64,000 bases of DNA from positions 7,906 to 71,905 of the forward strand of contig JBMLOQ010000130.1 in the NCBI GenBank assembly GCA_049242885.1, read 5' to 3'. This stretch comes from CAIVPM01 sp049242885 (GTDB lineage Bacteria > Bacteroidota > Bacteroidia > Chitinophagales > Chitinophagaceae). The translations under genes were made by a program, and so were the position numbers. Below, one piece after another: positions 54,894 to 64,000 of this stretch. The notes below the pieces were generated by a model. The model saw only the letters and a list, made by a program, of their open reading frames with translations, was not told the origin of the DNA and searched no databases. Each line of letters opens with the position of its first letter. The first letter of the stretch is position 1.

Positions 54894-57800
54894 ATGAATT
54901 CTGCAAGTACTGTAAATAAGCCTTTAGAATCGGTAGTAATTAATGATGAAATATTTTATAAAATAGAAAATGTAGATGCTTTGCGTCCATTTTTTATGAG
55001 CATTGTAAGCGATAGTAATCATTGGCTTTTTGTAGCTAGTAATGGTGGTTTAAGTGCTGGAAGAAAAAATGCACAGTTTGCACTATTTCCTTACTATACA
55101 GATGATAAAATTACAGAAAGTGCCGAAAATACAGGTAGCAAAACAATTGTTAAAGTACATCAAAACAATTCTACTGTTTTGTGGCAACCTTTTTCGGTTA
55201 AAGACGAAGGAAAATTCAATAAAACCAATAATTTGTATCAAAGCAAATGGGGTAATAAAATTATTTTCGAAGAAATAAATCATGATTTACAAATAAGTTT
55301 TTCATACGAATGGAGTAACAGTAACGAATTTGGATTTGTAAAAAAATCTACCCTTACAAATTTATCTAATAACAAAGTTGAAGTTAGCTTTATAGATGGC
55401 TTACAAAACATTATGCCATATGGTGTTCCATCGGATGTACAAAATAGCACCAGTAATTTAGTTGATGCCTATAAAAGAAGTGAACTTTTGCCAGAATGTG
55501 GAATTGGTATTTATGCACTAAGTGCCATAATTGTAGATAAAGCAGAACCAGCCGAAGCCCTAAAAGCTAATATTGTTTGGAGTTTTGGCTTAGATAATGT
55601 AACCTACTTATTATCTTCATTTCAATTAAAAAACTTTATAAAAAATGTAGCAATAACCCAAGAAGAAGATGTAAAAGGTGAAAAGGGTGCTTACTTTATT
55701 ACTAGTAATATTTCTTTAGAAGCAAATGCTAACAAAAGCTGGTATTTTGTTGCTAATGTAAACCAAACACAAAGCAATGTTATTGCATTAAATGAGTTTT
55801 TAAAAACCGAGAAAAAATTAGCTGAAAAAATTAAAAGCAGCATTGATTTAGGAACCCAAAATTTGCAACAGCTAACTGCCGCTGCTGATAGTTTGCAATT
55901 TACAGCAGATACTTTAAAAGATACAAGGCACTATAATAATGTTTTGTTCAACATAATGCGAGGTGGCATTTTCGACAACAACTATCAAATTGAAAAATGG
56001 GACTTTGAATTGTACATTCAAAAAGCAAACAAACAACTTTTTGAAAGTTTAAGTGCAACCCTTAATTCTTTACCAAATGAATGTAGCATTTTTCAGTTAA
56101 AAGCAATTGCTGAGCAAAGCAACAACAATGATTTTATAAGGTTAGCCACAGAATACTTACCACTAAAATTTAGTAGAAGACATGGAGACCCAAGTCGCCC
56201 TTGGAATCAATTTTCAATCAACACTCGTAGCGAAGTTGATGGCTCTAAAATTTTAGATTATCAAGGTAACTGGAGAGATATTTTTCAAAACTGGGAAGCT
56301 TTAGCACATGCATATCCAGCGTTTATAGAAGGCATGATTACAAAGTTTTTAAATGCCTCTACATTTGATGGATATAATCCTTATCGTGTAACTAAAGATG
56401 GTTTTGATTGGGAAACAATAGAACCAGATAATCCTTGGAGTTATATTGGCTATTGGGGTGATCATCAAATAATTTATTTACTTAAATTTTTAGAATTTGC
56501 AGAGCAACATCAAGCAGGATTTTTAAGTTCTAAATTATTGAACAATCATTTTGTGTACGCCAACGTGCCTTACAAAATTAAATCGTATGATGCCATTGTA
56601 GCTAATCCAAAAGATACCATTGAATACGACCATGCTAACGAAAAAAATATTCATTATAGAATTGCTACATTAGGTGCTGATGGAGCATTGTTAGCTACAA
56701 AAAATGGTGAAATTTATAAAGTAAATTTCATAGAAAAAATATTAGCAACCACTCTTGCAAAACTTTCAAACTTTGTACCAGAAGCTGGGATTTGGATGAA
56801 TACACAACGCCCAGAATGGAATGACGCCAATAATGCTTTAGTAGGCAATGGTGTATCAATGGTAACGTTATATTATTTAAGAAGATTTTTAAACTTTTTA
56901 ATTGAATCATTAGACAATAACTCCATTCATAATATTGAAATTTCAAATGAAATTCATAGTTTTTATACTGCTATTGCAGAAACTTTGAAACATCATGAGA
57001 CATTACTTTCGACTTCAATTTCCAACAAAAAAAGAAAAGAAATAGTTGATGCTTTAGGCAATGCTGCAAGTAGCTTCAGAAATAATGTTTATGACAATTC
57101 TTTCAGTGGCTCAAAATCTATAATTTCAACTTGTGAGCTGATTAACTTCTTTAAAACTGCTTTGCAATTTATTGATCATTCTATTAAAGCAAATAAACGA
57201 AACGACAATCTTTATCACGCCTACAATTTACTCAATTTTGAAAATGATGGTTTAAGTATTTCTTACTTAAGCGAAATGTTAGAAGGGCAAGTTGCTGTAT
57301 TAAGTGCTGGTATTTTAACAGCTGAGGAAAGTATAAAAGTTTTAGATGCTTTAAAAGCTAGTTCATTGTATCGAGCTGATCAGAATAGCTATATACTTTA
57401 CCCAAACAAACAACTACCTAGATTTTTAGTAAAAAATAACATCACATCATCAGCAATACAAACTTCTAGTTTGCTTCAACAACTTTTACAAGATGGCAAC
57501 ACTTCAATTATTGAAAAAGACATACTTGGTGGATTTCATTTTAATGGCAATTTTAAAAATGCCGATGATGTTGCAACGGCATTAAACAATTTAAACGAAG
57601 TTTATAGCAACCTTGTATCTCAAGATAAAGACCTGGTTTTAGATATTTTTGAAACGGTATTTAACCATAAAGAATTTACAGGTCGTTCTGGAACTTTCTT
57701 TGCTTTTGAAGGGTTAGGATCCATTTATTGGCACATGGTAAGCAAGTTGGCTGTTGCTGTGCAAGAAACTTGTTTAAGAGCAATAAGTTCAGGTGCTTCA

Positions 57801-58328
57801 AATGATTTAATTAATAAACTAGTAGCACATTATTATGCTGTTAGCGATGGCATTGGTGTTCATAAATCACCAAGTGTTTATGGTGCTTTCCCAATTACGC
57901 CATACTCTCATACACCATTGCATAAAGGAGCTCAACAACCAGGAATGACAGGGCAAGTAAAAGAAGATATTCTTACACGCCTGGGTGAATTGGGAGCTAA
58001 CATAAAACAAGGAAAGCTACATTTTGAACCAACCATTTTGCTAAAGAAAGAATTGTTGCAGGATTCCCTTAACGCAAATTTTGCTTTGGTAGATGGAAGT
58101 TCAAAAACCATTTTGATACCAAAAGATGCTTTAGCTTTTACCATTTGTCAAGTTCCAATAATATATAAAATTTCAACTTTAGTAAAAATTGAAATTGAAT
58201 TCGCAATTGGCGTAATTGAAACTTTAAACGGCAATTGCTTATCAGAAATTTTAACTCAAAAAGTAGTTAATAGAACAGGTGAAATTAATCGAATCACAGT
58301 TTATTTAAATGAAGGTTGCTTTAAATAA
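54894..58328 (+). CDS. Cytoplasmic beta-1,3-glucan phosphorylase-like protein (GH149 or GH161 type)
   Basis: This 1144-residue protein has no signal peptide. It has an N-terminal beta-sandwich (about 10-300, SNHWLFVASNGGLSAGRKNAQFALFPYY) and an (alpha/alpha)-barrel core. Motifs of the core include RRHGDPSRPWNQF, DYQGNWRDIFQNWEAL (near 457), NPWSYIGYWGDHQIIY, GSIYWHMVSKLAVAVQE (near 940) and GVHKSPSVYGAFPITPYSHTP. This resembles inverting GH94-related phosphorylases, and the size fits the beta-1,3-glucan phosphorylase families GH149 and GH161. It should cleave imported oligoglucans with phosphate to give glucose-1-phosphate. The surrounding GH16, GH17 and GH30 genes support this. The stop overlaps the next start (TAATG). 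The exact family is uncertain. Confidence 0.75.
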   Translation: MNSASTVNKPLESVVINDEIFYKIENVDALRPFFMSIVSDSNHWLFVASNGGLSAGRKNAQFALFPYYTDDKITESAENTGSKTIVKVHQNNSTVLWQPFSVKDEGKFNKTNNLYQSKWGNKIIFEEINHDLQISFSYEWSNSNEFGFVKKSTLTNLSNNKVEVSFIDGLQNIMPYGVPSDVQNSTSNLVDAYKRSELLPECGIGIYALSAIIVDKAEPAEALKANIVWSFGLDNVTYLLSSFQLKNFIKNVAITQEEDVKGEKGAYFITSNISLEANANKSWYFVANVNQTQSNVIALNEFLKTEKKLAEKIKSSIDLGTQNLQQLTAAADSLQFTADTLKDTRHYNNVLFNIMRGGIFDNNYQIEKWDFELYIQKANKQLFESLSATLNSLPNECSIFQLKAIAEQSNNNDFIRLATEYLPLKFSRRHGDPSRPWNQFSINTRSEVDGSKILDYQGNWRDIFQNWEALAHAYPAFIEGMITKFLNASTFDGYNPYRVTKDGFDWETIEPDNPWSYIGYWGDHQIIYLLKFLEFAEQHQAGFLSSKLLNNHFVYANVPYKIKSYDAIVANPKDTIEYDHANEKNIHYRIATLGADGALLATKNGEIYKVNFIEKILATTLAKLSNFVPEAGIWMNTQRPEWNDANNALVGNGVSMVTLYYLRRFLNFLIESLDNNSIHNIEISNEIHSFYTAIAETLKHHETLLSTSISNKKRKEIVDALGNAASSFRNNVYDNSFSGSKSIISTCELINFFKTALQFIDHSIKANKRNDNLYHAYNLLNFENDGLSISYLSEMLEGQVAVLSAGILTAEESIKVLDALKASSLYRADQNSYILYPNKQLPRFLVKNNITSSAIQTSSLLQQLLQDGNTSIIEKDILGGFHFNGNFKNADDVATALNNLNEVYSNLVSQDKDLVLDIFETVFNHKEFTGRSGTFFAFEGLGSIYWHMVSKLAVAVQETCLRAISSGASNDLINKLVAHYYAVSDGIGVHKSPSVYGAFPITPYSHTPLHKGAQQPGMTGQVKEDILTRLGELGANIKQGKLHFEPTILLKKELLQDSLNANFALVDGSSKTILIPKDALAFTICQVPIIYKISTLVKIEIEFAIGVIETLNGNCLSEILTQKVVNRTGEINRITVYLNEGCFK

Positions 58329-59578
58329 TGCTCAAAAAAATCTCTATCATATTCACAGCAACTGTTGCTTTTTTAAACACTGGTTTTGCTCAACAAAAAA
58401 ATGCAAACCCAACAGCAGCTACTATTTTAGGTAATCCAAAATATAAAGCTATTTGCTATGGAGGTTATAGACAGTGTAATAGAGATAGTGCCCCTACAAT
58501 TGCTCAAATAAAAGAAGATCTTAAAATTTTAACTGCTTTAAACTATAAAATATTAAGAACCTATAATGTACATAAACAAGAAATTTCTAATATACTTGAA
58601 GCTATAACACAACTAAAAAAAGAGCGAAAGCAATTTGAAATGTATGTTATGCTTGGTGCTTGGATTGATTGTAAAAATGCTTGGACCAACTTACCTCCTA
58701 TTCATAACGAAGAAAGTGAACGTAATGCTGTTGAAGTAGCTGAAGCTGTGAGATTAGCCAATAAATATCCTTCAATAGTTAAAATAATTTCTGTAGGCAA
58801 TGAAGCAATGGTAAACTGGGCTACGAGCTATTATGTAACCACAAATATCATTTTAAAATGGGTTAATCATCTTCAAAATCTTAAGAAAACCAACCAACTA
58901 AATAAAGATATTTGGATTACAAGTTCTGACAATTTTGCTTCTTGGGGTGGTGGAGATTCTAGTTATCATTCAAACGACTTAAAAGCATTAATAAATGCAG
59001 TAGATTATGTGTCTATACACACCTACCCTATGCACGATACCCATTATAATCCAACGTTTTGGGGTACTAAAGCCAACGAAAAAAACCTATCCCAAAAAGA
59101 ACAAGTTAAAGCTATAATGCTTAGAGCAAGGGACTATGCTATTAATCAATATAACAGTGTTGTACACTATATAAAAGCTAATGGTATTAAAAAAGCTGTG
59201 CACATTGGTGAAACTGGTTGGGCTACTCAATGCAATGAGCTTTATGGCAATAATGGATCAAAAGCAATTGACGAATATAAAGCTGCTATTTATCATCAAC
59301 TAATTAGCGATTGGGCAACTAAACAAAAAATAAGTTGCTTTTACTTCGAAGCATTTGATGAATGTTGGAAAAACGGAAGTAATCCTATGCACTCTGAAAA
59401 TCATTTTGGTTTCATTAACCTTAATGGTCAAGCAAAATATGCACTTTGGAAATTAGTTGACAAAGGCGTTTTTAAATCACTTACTAGAGATGGCAAAAAT
59501 ATTACTAAAACTTATGATGGAAATGAAGCTTTGCTAATGAAAGAAGTGCAATTACCCACATCAATTTTAAAAAATTAA
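58328..59578 (+). CDS. Secreted GH17-family beta-1,3-glucanase-like protein
   Basis: This 416-residue protein has a signal peptide (ending GFAQQ). The GH17 barrel starts with KAICYGGYRQCNRDSAPT and has LRTYNVHKQEIS. The catalytic acid/base is E159 in ISVGNEAMV and the nucleophile E295 in HIGETGWAT. Bacterial GH17 enzymes are endo- or exo-acting beta-1,3-glucanases or glucanosyltransferases. It should act in the periplasm on beta-1,3-oligoglucans. Its ATG overlaps the phosphorylase stop, so it is translationally coupled. GH30 follows after 11 nt. Confidence 0.92.
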   Translation: MLKKISIIFTATVAFLNTGFAQQKNANPTAATILGNPKYKAICYGGYRQCNRDSAPTIAQIKEDLKILTALNYKILRTYNVHKQEISNILEAITQLKKERKQFEMYVMLGAWIDCKNAWTNLPPIHNEESERNAVEVAEAVRLANKYPSIVKIISVGNEAMVNWATSYYVTTNIILKWVNHLQNLKKTNQLNKDIWITSSDNFASWGGGDSSYHSNDLKALINAVDYVSIHTYPMHDTHYNPTFWGTKANEKNLSQKEQVKAIMLRARDYAINQYNSVVHYIKANGIKKAVHIGETGWATQCNELYGNNGSKAIDEYKAAIYHQLISDWATKQKISCFYFEAFDECWKNGSNPMHSENHFGFINLNGQAKYALWKLVDKGVFKSLTRDGKNITKTYDGNEALLMKEVQLPTSILKN

Positions 59579-59589
59579 AAAGTATCAAC

Positions 59590-61089
59590 ATGAAAAAACT
59601 TATAAAAAGTGCAAAACTGTTGATGATTACATTAAGTATGATTGCTGTTTTAAATGAAAATAGTTCAGCCCAAAAATTAATAGTAGAAATTTATGAAACT
59701 GCTGCGAATGGAAATTCTTTAAAAAAAATTGCTCCTATTTCAAAGGCTATTAATCCTATAAAAATTTCTATTAATCCAGAAGAAAAATTTCAAAAAATTA
59801 CTGGTTTTGGGGGTTCTTTTACACAATCAACAGCCTATTTACTAAACAAGCTTAGTGCTGCCAATCGAAAAAAAATTATTGATGGTTATTTCAGCGAAGC
59901 TGGAGCAAACTACTCCCTCACCAGAACACATATAAACTCTTGTGATTTTAGTACGCATCAATATGCTTATAACACTACTCCCAATGATACAGCTTTAAAT
60001 CAGTTTGATATTAGTGAAGATGAAAAGGGTATTATACCTATGATTAAGGCTGCAAAAAAAACCAGCAAAGATGGCTTTAAAATAATTGCTTCGCCTTGGA
60101 CTGCACCACCTTGGATGAAAGACAACAACCTTTGGGTGGGCGGAAAATTGCTACCAAAATATTACGATACTTGGGCATTATATTTTAGCAAATACTTTAA
60201 GGCATATAAAAAACACAACATCAATTTTTGGGGCATTACTGTAGAAAACGAACCTCATGGAAATGGCAATAATTGGGAAAGTATGTTGTATAGTCCAAAA
60301 GAAATGACAGATTTTGTAGAGTTTCATCTTGGACCTAAGCTAGAAAAAGATGGATATGGTAAAATAAAAATTTTAGGTTACGATCAAAACCGTGCTGGCA
60401 TACAAGAATGGGTAGATGAAATGTATCGTTCTCCCAACTCAACCAAATATTATGCAGGTTTAGCAGTTCATTGGTACGAAAGCACCTATGATTATTTTGG
60501 TGATGCTTTACAATATGCACACAAAAAAAATCCATCGAAACATTTAATAAATACTGAGGCTTGCATTGATAGTGATGTGCCAGCTTGGAAAAATGATAGT
60601 TGGTATTGGAGCAAAGAAGCAACAGATTGGGGCTGGGATTGGGCAAGTGAAAAAGAAAAACATTTGCACCCCAAATATGCCCCAGTATTTAGATATGCTA
60701 CAGATATTATTGGCTGTTTAAATAATTATGTAGATGGTTGGGTAGATTGGAATATGGTTTTAAACAAACAAGGTGGCCCAAATTGGTTTAAAAACTGGTG
60801 TGCTGCTCCTGTGTTGGTAGATGAAGATAAAGACGAAGTGTATTTTACCCCTTTGTATTACACTATGGCTCACTTTAGTAAATTTATAAGACCAGGAGCT
60901 ACTAGAATTGGCTTTACAAATCCTGATAAAGACTTGATGGTTACTGCTGCAAAAAATGTTGATGGAAGTATTGCAGTAGTTGTATTTAATCAAACAGAAG
61001 AAACAAAAAACATTTCACTAACGATTAATAAAAAACTTGTTGACTTAAAAATTTCAGCAAAAGCTATTCAAACCATTTTTATAAAATAA
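59590..61089 (+). CDS. Secreted GH30-family glycosidase (endo-beta-1,6-glucanase type)
   Basis: This 499-residue protein has a signal peptide (ending NSSAQ). GH30 motifs are FQKITGFGGSFTQSTAYLL, ASPWTAPPWMKDNN, the acid/base E221 in GITVENEPHG and the nucleophile E323 in LINTEAC. The C-terminal beta domain includes YFTPLYYTMAHFSKFIRPGATRI and AVVVFNQTEE. GH30_1/3 members cleave beta-1,6-glucan or beta-glucosides. In this setting it would remove beta-1,6 branches of a laminarin-like glucan, which is inferred. It starts 11 nt after the GH17 gene. Confidence 0.92.
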   Translation: MKKLIKSAKLLMITLSMIAVLNENSSAQKLIVEIYETAANGNSLKKIAPISKAINPIKISINPEEKFQKITGFGGSFTQSTAYLLNKLSAANRKKIIDGYFSEAGANYSLTRTHINSCDFSTHQYAYNTTPNDTALNQFDISEDEKGIIPMIKAAKKTSKDGFKIIASPWTAPPWMKDNNLWVGGKLLPKYYDTWALYFSKYFKAYKKHNINFWGITVENEPHGNGNNWESMLYSPKEMTDFVEFHLGPKLEKDGYGKIKILGYDQNRAGIQEWVDEMYRSPNSTKYYAGLAVHWYESTYDYFGDALQYAHKKNPSKHLINTEACIDSDVPAWKNDSWYWSKEATDWGWDWASEKEKHLHPKYAPVFRYATDIIGCLNNYVDGWVDWNMVLNKQGGPNWFKNWCAAPVLVDEDKDEVYFTPLYYTMAHFSKFIRPGATRIGFTNPDKDLMVTAAKNVDGSIAVVVFNQTEETKNISLTINKKLVDLKISAKAIQTIFIK

Positions 61090-61120
61090 TTAAATCTAAC
61101 GAAAAAACAACTAACGCCTT

Positions 61121-63457
61121 ATGTCAAATTCAGTACAAACAAATAAAGTACCTATGGTTAAAAAGGTAGCTTTTGGTGTAGGTATGCTTGCAAACCAAAT
61201 GTTTCCTGCTGCCCTTGGAGTATTTATGGTTGTATTAGTAAACGGTTTTGGATTTCCTGTTTGGATGGTTGCTATTTTAACCTTTGCTCCAAGACTTTTA
61301 GATTTTGTAATTGATCCAATCATGGGTTTTATTACTGATAATACACGCTCTCGTTGGGGCAAAAGAAGACATTATGTTTTTATTGGTGCTATAATATTAG
61401 GCATTAGTTTTTTATTCATGTGGCAAATACATAAAGACAATGGAATAACATTTAATTTTTTCTATTTTCTGTTTTTTAAACTTTGCTTATACATTGGGCT
61501 TACTATTTTTAGTATTCCTTTTGTAGCCATGGGTTATGAAATGAGCGAAGATTTTCACGAGCGTACACAAATTATGGCTATTGCACAATGGATTGGTCAA
61601 TGGGCTTGGGTAATTGTTCCTTGGTTTTGGATAATTATTTACGACCCAACTTGGTTTCCTTCTCCTGAAGCAGGGGCAAGGTCATTATCAGTTTGGGTAG
61701 CAATAATTTGCATGCTTTTTGCTATGGTTCCTGCCTTTTTTATAAAGTCGGCATCTACCTTAAACGAAACAAGTTTTAAATCCATAAGCTTAAGAAATAT
61801 TGGAGGTATTTTTAAAAATTTAATTCACGAATTTAAAGAGGCATTTAAATTACAAGACTTTAGAAGATTGTGCTATGCAACCTTTTTTACCTTCAATGCT
61901 TTTAACACAGTTGCACAGTTTACTTACTTCATAATTGTTTACTATTTGTTTGGTGGTGATAAAGGAAATGGGGGTTTATGGGCTGCCATTTTTGGAAGTG
62001 GTGGTGCAGTTGTTACAACTTTTATAGTAATTCCTGTAGTTGTAAAAATGAGTAAAATGATTGGTAAGAAAAAAGCGTTTTTACTTTCTCAAGCCATTTC
62101 AATTTTTGGATATATCATGCTTTTCTTTTTATTCATTCCTGGCAAACCTTATATGTTTTTATTTGCCTTACCATTCTTCTCATTTGGTATTGGGGGATTG
62201 TTTACAACCATGATGAGCATGACTGCAGATGTGTGTGATGTAGATGAATTAAACTATGGTCAACGCAGAGATGGAATTTTTGGAGCTATTTATTGGTGGG
62301 TTGTAAAGTTAGGTTTTGCCTTTGCAGGCTTATTAAGTTATATGATTTTAGCAGCTATTGGTTTTAATGGTGATTTGCCTACACAGGGAGAAAATACAAT
62401 TTTCTGGTTGCGTTTTTCTTTTTCGGTAGTTCCAATTTTAGGCACTTTAACTGCTATTTATTTTATGTGGAATTATGATATAACCGAAGAAAGAATTAAA
62501 CAAATAGGAATAGAATTAACCAAACGAAAATCAGCCCCAAAAACCTCTTCCATGTACGAACCTGGCAAACTATTAGCCTTACATGGTGCTATTACAAAAG
62601 AACTTGGGATTGATTTTAAGAATAAAACCATTCAAGAAATTAGCCAACAGTTTAAGCAAATTTTAGACAATGGGGTGCATGGATTGTGTTTTAGTCCTTA
62701 TGTAGAAGGTCAAAATATTGGCGATACTTTAACCAAACAACAAATTAGTCATCGCCTTCAAATTATTGCAACACATACACAATGGATAAGAACTTTTTCT
62801 TGTACCGAAGGCAATGAACTTATTCCTGCGTTAGCAAAAGAAAAAAACTTAAAAGTATTAGCAGGGGCTTGGATTAGTAATGATAGGCAACGCAACGAAA
62901 AAGAAATAAAGCAATTGATTGAGTTAGCAAATAATGGCTTTGTAGATATGGTTGCTGTGGGTAATGAAGTATTGCACAGAAATGAAATGCCATTAAATGA
63001 ATTAGTAGGCTACATTAATCGTATTAAACAAAGTATTCCAAACCATATTCCTGTGGGTTATGTAGATGCATATTATCAATACTTAGAAAATCCAAGTTTA
63101 GTAGATGCTTGTGATGTAGTTTTTGTAAACTGTTATCCATTTTGGGAAGGTGCAACTTTTGAGTTAAGTATGGCTTATTTAGATAGAATGGTAGCTTTAA
63201 CACAACAAATAGCTAAAAATAAAAAAGTAATTATTACCGAAACTGGATGGCCAAGTATAGGTGATAAAGTACAAGACGCTGTTCCAGATTATGTAAATGC
63301 AATGAAGTATTTTGTGAGTGTACAAGAGTGGGTAAAAACCAGTAATATTGATGTATTTTATTTTTCTTCGTTTGATGAAACTTGGAAAATAAAACAAGAA
63401 GGAATTGTAGGAGCAGGATGGGGAATTTGGGATAAAAACGAACAATTAAAAAACTAA
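61121..63457 (+). CDS. GPH-family (MFS) sugar symporter fused to a GH17 domain
   Basis: This is a 778-residue fusion. Residues about 1-465 form a twelve-helix GPH (glycoside-pentoside-hexuronide:cation) carrier with FAPRLLDFVIDPIMGFITDNTRSRWGKRR near residues 55-85 and MSMTADVCDVDELNYGQRRDGIFGA near 365. A linker (about 470-485) leads to a GH17 domain (about 500-775) with acid/base E616 in VAVGNEVLH and nucleophile E707 in IITETGWPS. Both ends of such carriers are cytoplasmic, so the enzyme would meet its substrate on import. It starts 31 nt after GH30. No stop or frameshift separates the halves. Confidence 0.9.
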   Translation: MSNSVQTNKVPMVKKVAFGVGMLANQMFPAALGVFMVVLVNGFGFPVWMVAILTFAPRLLDFVIDPIMGFITDNTRSRWGKRRHYVFIGAIILGISFLFMWQIHKDNGITFNFFYFLFFKLCLYIGLTIFSIPFVAMGYEMSEDFHERTQIMAIAQWIGQWAWVIVPWFWIIIYDPTWFPSPEAGARSLSVWVAIICMLFAMVPAFFIKSASTLNETSFKSISLRNIGGIFKNLIHEFKEAFKLQDFRRLCYATFFTFNAFNTVAQFTYFIIVYYLFGGDKGNGGLWAAIFGSGGAVVTTFIVIPVVVKMSKMIGKKKAFLLSQAISIFGYIMLFFLFIPGKPYMFLFALPFFSFGIGGLFTTMMSMTADVCDVDELNYGQRRDGIFGAIYWWVVKLGFAFAGLLSYMILAAIGFNGDLPTQGENTIFWLRFSFSVVPILGTLTAIYFMWNYDITEERIKQIGIELTKRKSAPKTSSMYEPGKLLALHGAITKELGIDFKNKTIQEISQQFKQILDNGVHGLCFSPYVEGQNIGDTLTKQQISHRLQIIATHTQWIRTFSCTEGNELIPALAKEKNLKVLAGAWISNDRQRNEKEIKQLIELANNGFVDMVAVGNEVLHRNEMPLNELVGYINRIKQSIPNHIPVGYVDAYYQYLENPSLVDACDVVFVNCYPFWEGATFELSMAYLDRMVALTQQIAKNKKVIITETGWPSIGDKVQDAVPDYVNAMKYFVSVQEWVKTSNIDVFYFSSFDETWKIKQEGIVGAGWGIWDKNEQLKN

Positions 63458-63471
63458 TAAAATAAAGATAT

Positions 63472-64000
63472 ATGTCATTTAGAAAAGATCATATTGTAAC
63501 CATAAAAGCAGAAGGAGAAAGTAATTATACAGCACAAAAAACCGAGCAAGAAATTAGTAATTTATTTGCCGATATTTTACAAAATGGGGTGCATGGCTTT
63601 TGTTTTAGCTTGTACGAAGAGGGTCAAAAACCTGGTGATATTATTAGTGAAGAGCAAGTACGCCGTAGAATGGAAATTTTAAAACCTCATACCCAATGGA
63701 TTCGTTCATTTAGTTGTACAGAAGGCAATGAATGGATACCAAGAGTAGCTAAACAAATGGGAATTAAAACCCTTGTAGGTGCTTGGTTGGGAGATGATGA
63801 TGACATTAATCAAAGAGAGATTGAAGGTTTGTTACAATTAGCCAAAGAAGGCTGTGTTGACATTGCTGCTGTGGGCAACGAAGTAATGTATAGAAAAGAC
63901 CTAACAGAAGAACAATTGATTGAATTTATAAAAAAAGTAAAAGCAGAAATTCCTCATATTCCAGTGGGTTACGTAGATGCTTATTACGAGTTTTCTCATA
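63472..64000 (+). CDS. Cytoplasmic GH17-family protein, N-terminal part (cut by window edge)
   Basis: An ATG at 63472 opens a frame to the right edge (176 codons). It begins MSFRKDHIVTIKAEGES and has NGVHGFCFSLYEEGQ, HTQWIRSFSCTEGNEWIP, LVGAWLGDDDDINQ, the acid/base E137 in AAVGNEVMY and HIPVGYVDAYYEFS. It has no signal peptide. It is a close paralogue of the GH17 domain at the end of the preceding transporter fusion. It probably trims imported beta-1,3-oligoglucans in the cytoplasm. The nucleophile region lies beyond the window. Confidence 0.9.
   Translation, partial: MSFRKDHIVTIKAEGESNYTAQKTEQEISNLFADILQNGVHGFCFSLYEEGQKPGDIISEEQVRRRMEILKPHTQWIRSFSCTEGNEWIPRVAKQMGIKTLVGAWLGDDDDINQREIEGLLQLAKEGCVDIAAVGNEVMYRKDLTEEQLIEFIKKVKAEIPHIPVGYVDAYYEFSH

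Overview
The window is AT-rich, tightly packed chromosome from a member of the Bacteroidota, most likely Chitinophagaceae-like or a related lineage (inference). Support comes from T9SS C-terminal sorting domains on two secreted proteins (5462-6652 and 33466-35352), Bacteroidota-type TAnnTTTG promoter elements with few visible Shine-Dalgarno sites, an UpxY/NusG-like antiterminator at the left edge, a TonB-dependent receptor, and a DUF4129/DUF4350/DUF58/MoxR/SpoIIM operon. No phage, insertion sequence, CRISPR array or rRNA was seen. One tRNA, Val(UAC), is present.

Layout. 1-12.9 kb: housekeeping and envelope genes (UpxY fragment, bioB, a TlpA-like thioredoxin, a DHH phosphoesterase coupled to an FKBP lipoprotein, tilS, a T9SS-exported protein, a YbjQ-like protein, a methyltransferase, a very large TraB/GumN protein, a DUF1835 protein). 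13.0-15.5 kb: topoisomerase IV subunit A, followed by a nested palindromic element. 15.9-22.3 kb: a minus-strand block of thioesterase, rdgB and the MoxR/DUF58/DUF4350/DUF4129/SpoIIM membrane operon. 22.4-29.2 kb: glycosyltransferase, tRNA-Val, subtilase and smc. 29.4-32.0 kb: a TonB-dependent receptor with an HMA-like secreted partner, probably for metal uptake. 32.2-35.4 kb: alanine dehydrogenase and a T9SS-exported GH16 glucanase. 35.8-48.1 kb: the complete S10-spc ribosomal protein cluster from rpsJ to secY in the usual order, with long AT-rich spacers built from recurring short words.

48.3-64.0 kb is the most distinctive region: a beta-1,3/1,6-glucan utilisation locus. A NrtR-type regulator with a degenerate Nudix box faces, across a gap holding a perfect 18-bp palindrome, a run of eight plus-strand genes. 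These are a secreted TIM-barrel glycosidase fused to a predicted outer-membrane beta-barrel, a glycan-binding-type lipoprotein, a GH16 lipoprotein, a large cytoplasmic GH149/GH161-type beta-1,3-glucan phosphorylase, a secreted GH17, a secreted GH30, a GPH-family sugar symporter fused to a cytoplasmic GH17 domain, and a stand-alone cytoplasmic GH17 cut by the window edge. The inferred flow is surface and periplasmic cleavage (GH16, GH17, GH30), import by the GPH carrier, and cytoplasmic trimming (GH17) with phosphorolysis. No SusC/SusD pair is visible, and the glycosidase-barrel fusion may supply the outer-membrane step.

Several starts are set to an internal ATG where the longest open frame would begin at TTG, GTG or an upstream ATG (DHH phosphoesterase, tilS, rdgB, glycosyltransferase, HMA protein, rpmD, rpsJ, NrtR regulator). 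Three genes seem to use non-ATG starts: secY and the TonB receptor (GTG) and spoIIM (TTG).
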